Below, in pieces: positions 1 through 5,522 of a stretch of 10,201 nt of DNA (within the stretch, counting starts at the first letter, position 1; each line of letters begins with the position of its first letter). The DNA is from CAMBDR01 sp046597185 (GTDB lineage Bacteria; Pseudomonadota; Gammaproteobacteria; Burkholderiales; Burkholderiaceae_D): assembly GCA_046597185.1 (NCBI GenBank), contig JBKJLF010000912.1, positions 1 to 10,201 on the forward strand, given 5' to 3'. A program made the translations under genes and the position numbers. Below the pieces are notes generated by a model. That model searched no databases, was not told the origin of the DNA, and saw nothing but the letters and a program-made list of their open reading frames with translations.

Positions 1-1326
1 CTCAGCGCCCCAAACAATCCAAGCAATGAGCAAGCCAATTCTCCCGATAACAGCGGCGGTATGCTGCGCTTTATTACGGCTGGCTCCGTCGATGACGGCA
101 AGAGCACCTTGATTGGTCGCCTGTTATTCGACAGCAAAGGCATTTTTGCCGACCAACTCGACGCCATGTCGCGCGCCAAACACAAGCGCACCGTGGGCGA
201 TACGATTGATCTGTCGCTGCTGACTGACGGTTTGGAAGCCGAACGCGAACAAGGCATCACCATTGATGTAGCCTACCGTTATTTTGCCACCCCCAAACGC
301 AAGTTCATCATCGCCGACACCCCAGGTCACGAGCAATACACACGCAATATGGTGACTGGCGCCTCTACTGCTGACGCCGTGATTATTCTGATCGACGTAT
401 CCAAAGTCAAGCTGGGTGACGACGGCAGTGTCGAATTGCTGATTCAAACCAAACGCCATTCCACGATTGCACATTTACTGCGCATCGAACACATCGTGGT
501 CGCCGTCAACAAAATGGATTTGGTCAATTATGACCAAAGTGTGTACGAGCGCATCGTGGCAGCCTATCGCGAATTTGGCAAGCAACTTGGCCTTGGCGAT
601 ATTCAAACCATTCCGCTGTCGGCTTTAAGTGGCGACAATGTGGTTGATGCGGGTGAAAATATGCCCTGGTATCAAGGCCCTACCCTGATCGAATTGCTGG
701 AAAAATTATCAGTCTACGACGACGCCCACCAACAACCATTTCGCTTCCCGGTGCAACTGGTGACACGCCATGGCGGCCATGAAGCCCGTGATTTCCGTGG
801 TTATATGGGCCGTATCGAAGCTGGCAGAGTGAAAAAAGGCGATCAATTGGTGGTGCAACCGGGTGGCCAGAGTGCCACCGTAAAAGAAATTTTAACCTTG
901 GGTCACTCACTCGAATCGGCAGGCCCCGGCCAATCGGTGACCTTGTTATTGGAAGAGTATCGCGATATTTCACGCGGCGACATGTTATCACTCGGTAACG
1001 CACCCGCCACCTTGCTCAAGAATCTGCAAGCGGATATTTGCTGGTTAAGCGAAGAACCACTCGATATGCGGCGCAAATATTGGATCAAGCATACCACCAA
1101 GCAAACCTCGGCCAAAATCGGTAAAATCGAATCACTGCTCGATATCAACACCCAGCAAAGAATGCCTGCCGAAGGCTTGAAGCTCAACGATATTGCGCAC
1201 ATTCATTTGACCGTGCAACAGCCATTGGCCGCTGACCCTTATGCCGAGATTCGCGCAACGGGGGCATTTATCCTGATTGATGAAGTCACGCATCAAACCG
1301 TAGCCGCTGGCATGATTCGTGCGTAA
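1..1326 (+). CDS. cysN: Sulfate adenylyltransferase subunit 1, CysN (5'-partial)
   Basis: GTPase subunit of ATP sulfurylase. With CysD it makes adenosine phosphosulfate from ATP and sulfate, driven by GTP hydrolysis, as the first step of assimilatory sulfate reduction in the cytoplasm. Counting from the ATG at 61, the translation factor-type GTPase motifs are all visible: P-loop GSVDDGKS (8-15), GIT (65-67), DTPGH (86-90), NKMD (150-153) and SAL (187-189). EF-Tu-like beta-barrel domains follow. The frame is open to base 1, and the 20 residues before that ATG are polar and low in complexity, like the variable N-termini of other CysN proteins, so the true start is probably off the left edge. 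The chain is shorter than the roughly 475 residues of E. coli CysN and has no fused APS kinase (CysC) domain. cobA follows 164 bp downstream on the same strand, which fits a sulfate-assimilation operon. cysD would be expected just upstream, outside the window. Confidence 0.97.
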   Translation, partial: LSAPNNPSNEQANSPDNSGGMLRFITAGSVDDGKSTLIGRLLFDSKGIFADQLDAMSRAKHKRTVGDTIDLSLLTDGLEAEREQGITIDVAYRYFATPKRKFIIADTPGHEQYTRNMVTGASTADAVIILIDVSKVKLGDDGSVELLIQTKRHSTIAHLLRIEHIVVAVNKMDLVNYDQSVYERIVAAYREFGKQLGLGDIQTIPLSALSGDNVVDAGENMPWYQGPTLIELLEKLSVYDDAHQQPFRFPVQLVTRHGGHEARDFRGYMGRIEAGRVKKGDQLVVQPGGQSATVKEILTLGHSLESAGPGQSVTLLLEEYRDISRGDMLSLGNAPATLLKNLQADICWLSEEPLDMRRKYWIKHTTKQTSAKIGKIESLLDINTQQRMPAEGLKLNDIAHIHLTVQQPLAADPYAEIRATGAFILIDEVTHQTVAAGMIRA

Positions 1327-1367
1327 CTGAGTTGCAGCGCCAAATGGATGCAAGCAAGACCATGCGG

Positions 1368-1384
1368 CGCACCACAATGGTGCG
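1368..1384 (+). other. Hairpin in the cysN-cobA spacer
   Basis: CGCACCA and TGGTGCG form a perfect 7-bp stem with a 3-nt loop. No T run follows, so it is not a normal intrinsic terminator; it could mark RNA processing or pausing between cysN and cobA. The function is inferred. Confidence 0.4.
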
Positions 1385-1478
1385 AAACATGAAAAAAGCA
1401 TGCACCAAAGCAGCACAACCTGGTGATGCATTCTTTTGGCAATTCAATTTATCAACCCTCGGACTTAAGCAAATACGT

Positions 1479-1493
1479 GAAGGAGCGATTTTG
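1479..1493 (+). promoter_or_regulatory. Ribosome binding site deciding a TTG start for cobA
   Basis: GAAGGAG at 1479-1485 is followed by a 5-nt spacer and TTG at 1491. The in-frame ATGs at 1332 and 1389 lack a comparable purine-rich sequence, so this site fixes the start. Confidence 0.75.
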
Positions 1494-2330
1494 GCAACTC
1501 AAGGCAAACCAGGTAAAGTAGTACTTATCGGTGCTGGCCCCGGCGCTGCGGACTTACTCACCCTGCGCGCTGCACGCCTGTTGGCGCAGGCCGATGTGGT
1601 CTTGCACGATGCGCTGGTAACCGATGAAATCCTTCAACTGTGCCCACAGGCACAACTTATTTTGGTCGGCAAACGGTGCGGTCAACTCTCCACCGCGCAA
1701 AACTTCATCAACAAGCAAATGATCGACATGGCGCAAAAACATGCGCTGGTGATTCGCTTGAAAGGTGGCGACCCAATGTTGTTTGGCCGAGCCGATGAAG
1801 AATTGCGCGCCCTGGAATTGGCGGGTATTGAAACCGAAGTGGTGCCTGGCATCACCACCGCCTTGGCCGCCGCCGCCGCCACCCAACAGCCACTGAGCAA
1901 ACGCGGGGTAGCCCGAAGCGTCGCGTTTTTTACCTCCAGCACTGCGCCTGACCAAGCGCAAATCGGCAAGCTGCCCGACTGCGACACCTTGGTGCAATAC
2001 ATGGGCGGACGCGAAGCCGTTGCCACCGCACGCGCCTTACGCGAGCAAGGACGAAGTGCTGACACACCCGTCATCATTGTTGAAAATTGCAGCCGCCCGG
2101 AACAACGCATTAGCCGCATGGATTTGGCACAGTTGGAGCAAGGCTTACCCGAAGCCCACGGCCCGGTTTTGGTGATGATAGGCGAAGCTTTGGCGCAACG
2201 CGCTTCACGGCCAACCTCACAGCCAACGTCGCAGCCAAAGTCGCAGCCAACCTCACAGCCAACGTCGCAGTACAGCGCAACCGCATTGGCAATTGACCCA
2301 ACAACCGACGGCTTATTAATTGCTGCCTGA
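1491..2330 (+). CDS. cobA: Uroporphyrinogen-III C-methyltransferase (SUMT, CobA/CysG-A type)
   Basis: SAM-dependent enzyme that methylates uroporphyrinogen III at C2 and C7 to precorrin-2, the precursor of siroheme needed by sulfite reductase; this explains its place after cysN. The 279 residues contain the SUMT signatures: VLIGAGPGAADLLT (11-24, SAM loop), RLKGGDPMLFGR (89-100), VVPGITTALAAAA (117-129) and YMGG (170-173). I chose the TTG at 1491 because GAAGGAG sits 5 nt upstream and the protein then begins right at the family's normal N-terminus. The frame is also open upstream, with in-frame ATGs at 1332 and 1389, but the extra residues are unlike the family. There is no CysG-type dehydrogenase/ferrochelatase domain, so precorrin-2 must be processed by another protein. 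The oddity is a PTSQ repeat tail (241-260) after the methyltransferase fold. Confidence 0.95.
   Translation: MATQGKPGKVVLIGAGPGAADLLTLRAARLLAQADVVLHDALVTDEILQLCPQAQLILVGKRCGQLSTAQNFINKQMIDMAQKHALVIRLKGGDPMLFGRADEELRALELAGIETEVVPGITTALAAAAATQQPLSKRGVARSVAFFTSSTAPDQAQIGKLPDCDTLVQYMGGREAVATARALREQGRSADTPVIIVENCSRPEQRISRMDLAQLEQGLPEAHGPVLVMIGEALAQRASRPTSQPTSQPKSQPTSQPTSQYSATALAIDPTTDGLLIAA
2211..2270 (+). repeat. Five 12-bp tandem repeats encoding PTSQ in the cobA tail
   Basis: Five adjacent 12-bp units begin at 2211, 2223, 2235, 2247 and 2259, with consensus CCAACSTCRCAG. Units 1-2 are identical to units 4-5, giving a 36-bp higher period, as if a block had been duplicated. The encoded residues are PTSQ, PTSQ, PKSQ, PTSQ, PTSQ. 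Each unit is a multiple of three bases, so copy changes keep the reading frame. Confidence 0.95.
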
Positions 2331-2337
2331 AATGGCT

Positions 2338-2358
2338 GCTTAAAATTGCTATCTAAGC
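2338..2358. terminator. Weak inverted repeat between convergent cobA and fic
   Basis: GCTTA (2338-2342) and TAAGC (2354-2358) can pair around an 11-nt loop, in and next to the 22-bp gap between the two convergent stop codons. The stem is short and has no good T run, so a bidirectional terminator role is only possible. Confidence 0.2.
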
Positions 2359-3771
2359 ACGGCAACGCTTAAAGCGCCAGCGCTCATAGTCTGAAAACTT
2401 TAAGCGAAAACGCGCCACATTGCCCTCGTACAAAAAATCGAGGTCATTATGAATCGAATCAACGAATGCCTGCCTTTCGATGTCGGACATATCGGCAGGC
2501 ACGAATTGCAAAATATCCTGATCCGTGCCCGGCAAATCGGAACACACAATTTGTTGCGCCGCATGAATCAGGGCATTGCGATGCTTGAGGCGGAATGCAT
2601 CCGGCTCCCCCAAAGTTTGCCGAATCGCCAAATAACGCTGGCAAGAACGCTCATACGCCCAGACAAACACATCGGCCAACATGTCGGTGCGATTTAATTC
2701 GTACACACCCAAAATGGCTTCGACATAAGCTCGCTGGGGAACATCCACAAACGACAATGGGCAAAGGTTGTGGCGCACCAGTGGAATATTGGCCGCCAGC
2801 CGCGCCACGCGCTTATTCACATCTTCAAACGGCTGTAAATACGGCAAATGCACCATGGCAAAAAAAGCTTGTTCAAAGGGATCAGTAATTTGCCGGATCT
2901 TTTCCAGCAAGCGATCAAATGCCGCATGTAGCAAAGGTGGAAAAGCCAGCGGCAAATACACCGAAGCACCGATTTCGACCGGGCATGTGCGCAAGCGTCC
3001 ACTGGCACGAGGATCAGGCATCAGGTTATCGGACAAAAGCGCGTGCAAATTGAGTAAAGTAAAGCGATTGAAACCGATTTCTGCGGCATTTTCTACCAGC
3101 ATTTCAATCGCCGCTTTATGATTTAAGATCATTTGGGTTTCTTCGGCATTCTTGCCCACCGCCGCTTGTCCGTATTCGAGCAAACGCATTGTATCGAGAT
3201 GGCTATAGGTATTGCCTTCAAGACGCGACGAAGCCCATGACAAATCAATCAGCAAGCGCCCCAAAATGCCACGTGCATGCGTACCCGCAGGGCGCACCGG
3301 GCCGGGTGTCTGCCCAAGTTGATGCAAGCGCGCAAGCTGCTCGGGCGAGAGGTAAAAATCTTGATTGGGGCGGTAGTTATCAAGAAATTCGCTCTGATAG
3401 CCCACAGGCTTGCGACCTTGCAAGGGTTGCCGCACCTGATCGCGCACTTCCCAGGCATTACCGGACAAAGCAATATACGGTTCGCGCTCTTGCTCGATCA
3501 GGATCGGGCTAACGATATGACGGGGATATTCCAGCAATGCCCATTGATCGACTGCCAACTGATACAGCGTGGCACGCCCTACGCCCGACACCATGATGCG
3601 CTTTTGCTGCAGCAAGGTATCGAGCCGCCGACGCAAAGTACGACGCGCAATCGTTTGCTGGCTTGCCGCCAATTGCATTTCGAGCGCGCCCATGCCAATA
3701 CCAGCGCGATGGGCGGCAATCATTTGAAAAATCGCATCAAGTTCGGCATCAACAGGCGTTTTTAGGTTCAT
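2353..3771 (-). CDS. Fic-family protein with N-terminal winged-helix region and degenerate Fic motif
   Basis: Fic domains usually move AMP or another nucleotide phosphate onto target proteins. From the ATG at 3771 the protein has 472 residues. Residues 8-73 resemble a winged-helix DNA-binding domain, with a helix pair around 29-58 and a wing around 58-73. SSRLEGN (181-187) fits the class II inhibitory motif (S/T)xxxE(G/N), which blocks the ATP site. The Fic core is at 313-324, QPFEDVNKRVAR: compared with HPFx(D/E)GN(G/K)RxxR, the catalytic His is Gln313 and the first Gly is Val318, while Asn319, Lys320, Arg321 and Arg324 remain. AMPylation by the normal mechanism is therefore doubtful. GAAAGAGGT just upstream supports the ATG; a GTG at 3795 would add eight residues. 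It is convergent with cobA, divergent from alaC, and has no antitoxin-like partner. A DNA-binding autoregulator or a modified-activity enzyme are both possible. Confidence 0.88.
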   Translation of the reverse strand: MNLKTPVDAELDAIFQMIAAHRAGIGMGALEMQLAASQQTIARRTLRRRLDTLLQQKRIMVSGVGRATLYQLAVDQWALLEYPRHIVSPILIEQEREPYIALSGNAWEVRDQVRQPLQGRKPVGYQSEFLDNYRPNQDFYLSPEQLARLHQLGQTPGPVRPAGTHARGILGRLLIDLSWASSRLEGNTYSHLDTMRLLEYGQAAVGKNAEETQMILNHKAAIEMLVENAAEIGFNRFTLLNLHALLSDNLMPDPRASGRLRTCPVEIGASVYLPLAFPPLLHAAFDRLLEKIRQITDPFEQAFFAMVHLPYLQPFEDVNKRVARLAANIPLVRHNLCPLSFVDVPQRAYVEAILGVYELNRTDMLADVFVWAYERSCQRYLAIRQTLGEPDAFRLKHRNALIHAAQQIVCSDLPGTDQDILQFVPADMSDIERQAFVDSIHNDLDFLYEGNVARFRLKFSDYERWRFKRCRA

Positions 3772-3803
3772 GATACCTCTTTCATAAAATGGCACGTAAA
3801 TAT

Positions 3804-3838
3804 GTTTTCCTGTGCCAAAGTAAGTATCTCAGGAAAAC
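3804..3838. repeat. 9-bp perfect inverted repeat in the fic leader
   Basis: GTTTTCCTG (3804-3812) and CAGGAAAAC (3830-3838) are perfect reverse complements around a 17-nt spacer. One TGGCAC-type box (3812-3817) begins at the end of the left arm. It could fold in the fic mRNA leader or bind a dimeric protein. Confidence 0.7.
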
Positions 3839-3887
3839 TTGGGTACAATCGGACTTACACCGAGGAAAAACTGCATAAGTGTACCAA
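3839..3887. repeat. Imperfect inverted repeat TTGG(G)TACA in the fic-alaC spacer
   Basis: TTGGGTACA (3839-3847) pairs with TGTACCAA (3880-3887) apart from one bulged G. It lies next to the 9-bp inverted repeat and is related in sequence to the TGGCAC boxes (TGGTAC in place of TGGCAC). Confidence 0.5.
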
Positions 3888-3896
3888 TTTCGTCGA

Positions 3897-3905
3897 AGTA
3901 TAGCA
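3897..3905 (-). promoter_or_regulatory. Candidate extended -10 promoter for fic
   Basis: Read on the - strand this is TGCTATACT, a TGn extended element plus a -10 box with 5 of 6 consensus bases. No good -35 box is seen. It would give a leader of about 120 nt. A TAGCAC variant of the nearby repeated box overlaps it (3901-3906). Confidence 0.45.
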
Positions 3906-3994
3906 CAAATTATCTATATAATGGCACAAAAAAATATTATTTGGCCCGAAAATGGCACAAAAAAAATCTTAACCATTCCCGATTTCACCCTGCG

Positions 3995-4020
3995 TTGCAA
4001 CAAAAAACCCATGCTATGAT
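3995..4020 (+). promoter_or_regulatory. Candidate promoter for alaC
   Basis: TGCTATGAT (4012-4020) is an extended -10 element (TGn plus TATGAT, 5 of 6). TTGCAA at 3995-4000 resembles a -35 box, but the 14-bp spacer is short, so the extended -10 probably carries most of the recognition. Transcription would start near 4027. Confidence 0.45.
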
Positions 4021-4027
4021 AGCCACC

Positions 4028-4043
4028 GGAATCAAACGATTCC
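4028..4043 (+). other. Hairpin at the predicted 5' end of the alaC mRNA
   Basis: GGAATC and GATTCC form a 6-bp stem with an AAAC loop, starting within a base or two of the predicted transcription start. A 5'-terminal stem commonly protects mRNA from decay; that role here is inference. Confidence 0.4.
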
Positions 4044-4088
4044 AACGTCGCTCGGACGGTTCCGGGCGCTTACGTGAAAGATCACACC

Positions 4089-5297
4089 ATGAGCCAAGAC
4101 ACTCCTGTGCGCAGCTTTGCGCGCATCAATCGCCTCCCCCCTTACGTTTTTAACATTACCGCCGAACTCAAAATGGCAGCGCGTCGGCGCGGGGAAGATA
4201 TTATCGATATGTCGATGGGCAACCCGGATGGTGCGACACCTGCGCACATTGTTGAAAAACTGGTAGAAGTGGCAAAACGGCCTGATACGCATGGCTACTC
4301 CGCCTCCAAAGGTATTCCACGCTTGCGGCGCGCCATTACACACTGGTACAAAACCCGCTACCAGGTCGATTTTGATCCCGATAGCGAAGCCATCGTCACC
4401 ATCGGCTCCAAAGAAGGCTTGGCGCACCTGATGCTGGCCACCTTGGACCGGGGCGATACCGTACTGGTGCCCAACCCGAGTTACCCGATCCACATCTATG
4501 GCGCGGTGATTGCGGGTGCGGATATTCGCTCGATTCAAATGGCCCCCGGCGTCGATTTTTTTGTCGAGCTTGAACGCGCCATTCGAGAAAGCTACCCCAA
4601 GCCGAAAATGATGATTTTTGGCTTTCCTTCCAACCCCACGGCGCAATGCGTCGAACTGGAGTTTTTTGAGCGCGTCATCAAGCTGGCCAAGGAACATCAT
4701 ATTTTGGTCGTGCATGATTTGGCTTATGCCGATATCGTGTTCGATGGCTGGAAGGCACCATCGATCATGCAGGTTGCGGGCGCGCGTGAGGTGGCGGTGG
4801 AATTTTTCACCCTCTCCAAAAGCTACAATATGGCGGGTTGGCGCATCGGTTTTATGGTGGGCAACAAAGAACTGGTGGCAGCCTTGGCACGCATCAAAAG
4901 CTATCACGATTACGGCAGCTTCACGCCCGTGCAAGTGGCCGCGATTGCCGCACTCGAAGGCGACCAAAGCTGCGTGCGAGAAATTTGCGCAAGCTACCAA
5001 AAGCGGCGCGATACCTTGGTAAAAGGCTTGCATGAAGCGGGCTGGATGGTCGATATCCCCAAAGCCTCCATGTATATTTGGGCGCGCATTCCCGAAGCGT
5101 ATCGCCACCTGGGGTCACTGGAGTTTGCCAAGCAATTACTCGCACGCGCCAAGGTTTGCGTCTCGCCAGGTATCGGTTTTGGTGAATATGGCGATGACTA
5201 TGTACGCTTTGCCCTGATTGAAAACGAAGCCCGCATTCGACAGGCAATTCGCGGCATCAAAGCCATGCTGAAAGAAGACCATGCCACACATTGCTAG
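4089..5297 (+). CDS. alaC: Alanine transaminase AlaC (PLP fold type I aminotransferase)
   Basis: Cytoplasmic PLP enzyme that converts pyruvate and glutamate to alanine and 2-oxoglutarate. The 402 residues match E. coli AlaC (YfdZ) closely as I remember it, including LPPYVFNITAELKMAARRRG (16-35) and the SMGNPDGATP stretch (42-51). Expected active-site residues are present: Asn182 in SNPTAQ, Asp210 and Tyr213 in VVHDLAYADI, the PLP Schiff-base Lys244 in TLSKSYNMAGWR, and Arg373 in VRFALIEN for the substrate carboxylate. I chose the ATG at 4089 because homologs start about there; an in-frame GTG at 4074 would add five residues. The ribosome site is weak (GAAAG). It is divergent from fic and convergent with the glk-hexR gene, and no hom/thrC genes follow, so it is probably a single-gene transcript. 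Confidence 0.97.
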   Translation: MSQDTPVRSFARINRLPPYVFNITAELKMAARRRGEDIIDMSMGNPDGATPAHIVEKLVEVAKRPDTHGYSASKGIPRLRRAITHWYKTRYQVDFDPDSEAIVTIGSKEGLAHLMLATLDRGDTVLVPNPSYPIHIYGAVIAGADIRSIQMAPGVDFFVELERAIRESYPKPKMMIFGFPSNPTAQCVELEFFERVIKLAKEHHILVVHDLAYADIVFDGWKAPSIMQVAGAREVAVEFFTLSKSYNMAGWRIGFMVGNKELVAALARIKSYHDYGSFTPVQVAAIAALEGDQSCVREICASYQKRRDTLVKGLHEAGWMVDIPKASMYIWARIPEAYRHLGSLEFAKQLLARAKVCVSPGIGFGEYGDDYVRFALIENEARIRQAIRGIKAMLKEDHATHC

Positions 5298-5330
5298 AGT
5301 GAGTTGCCTTCTGCACATATCCTGACACGA

Positions 5331-5382
5331 AGGTCTGCGCTGCCCACACTACAAAATAGTCAAGGGCAGTGCCAGAAGACCT
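5331..5382. other. Multi-segment stem-loop downstream of alaC
   Basis: Nested complementary arms: AGGTCT (5331-5336) with AGACCT (5377-5382), CTGCCC (5340-5345) with GGGCAG (5364-5369), and ACTA (5348-5351) with TAGT (5357-5360) around a CAAAA loop. Small internal loops separate the arms. No T run follows on either side. It may be a 3'-end-stabilising structure or the remnant of a small palindromic element. Confidence 0.5.
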
Positions 5383-5484
5383 CACAATTACCGCCTGGGA
5401 TGACAAAGACACTCAAAATGTGCGCCCGCAATTCATGCGAAGTGGTCGTTGCCAAATGCGAAAACAGTCGCGGTGGCAATAATC

Positions 5485-5517
5485 GCTAATCCAAATGCCC
5501 GGATACGTCCGATTAGC
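5485..5517. terminator. Inverted repeat before the end of glk-hexR
   Basis: GCTAATC (5485-5491) and GATTAGC (5511-5517) are perfect reverse complements enclosing a smaller GGA/TCC pair (5501-5503, 5508-5510). It sits between the convergent alaC and glk-hexR genes, where a bidirectional terminator is expected, but it lacks a clear T run. Confidence 0.3.
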
Positions 5518-5522
5518 CCGAT

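Larger units (their letters stand above)
3790..3958. promoter_or_regulatory. Cluster of TGGCAC boxes upstream of fic
   Basis: Exact TGGCAC occurs at 3790-3795, 3922-3927 and 3953-3958 on the + strand, and inverted (GTGCCA) at 3812-3817. Variants are TAGCAC (3901-3906) and GTACCA (3881-3886). The last two exact copies are 31 bp apart, about three helical turns, and each is followed by a run of 7-8 A. The boxes flank and overlap the fic promoter candidate and reach its start region. I infer operators, perhaps for the Fic protein's own winged helix. Confidence 0.5.
3772..4088. other. Divergent fic-alaC intergenic region
   Basis: This stretch of about 317 bp has no credible gene. It holds both divergent promoters, the TGGCAC boxes, two inverted repeats, phased A tracts and an alaC leader hairpin. 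It is visibly more AT-rich than the flanking genes between about 3900 and 3970. Confidence 0.8.

Noticed and set aside
2211..2270. CRISPR-like array
   Set aside because: The 12-bp units are directly adjacent with no spacers and lie in frame inside cobA.
1682..2365. Open frame of 227 codons on the - strand opposite cobA, with Cys-Asp-Val-Gly repeats
   Set aside because: The repeats are only the antisense reading of the PTSQ repeat; cobA motifs on the + strand explain the region.
3922..3975. TGGCAC boxes as sigma-54 -24 elements
   Set aside because: TGGCAC is the -24 core, but none of the copies has a GC-containing -12 element (TTGC) at the required 5-nt spacing.
3839..4016. Open frame on the + strand through the fic-alaC spacer
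   Set aside because: It crosses promoter and repeat DNA, lacks a ribosome site and has low-complexity Lys/Tyr/Asn-rich composition.
4017..4153. Possible upstream ORF overlapping the alaC start
   Set aside because: Its ATG overlaps the candidate -10 box, so it would lie before the transcription start; there is no ribosome site.
4032..5108. Long open frame (358 codons) on the - strand opposite alaC
   Set aside because: It lies antisense to the strongly conserved alaC frame, has no ribosome site and shows a His/Phe/Arg-rich composition typical of a shadow frame.
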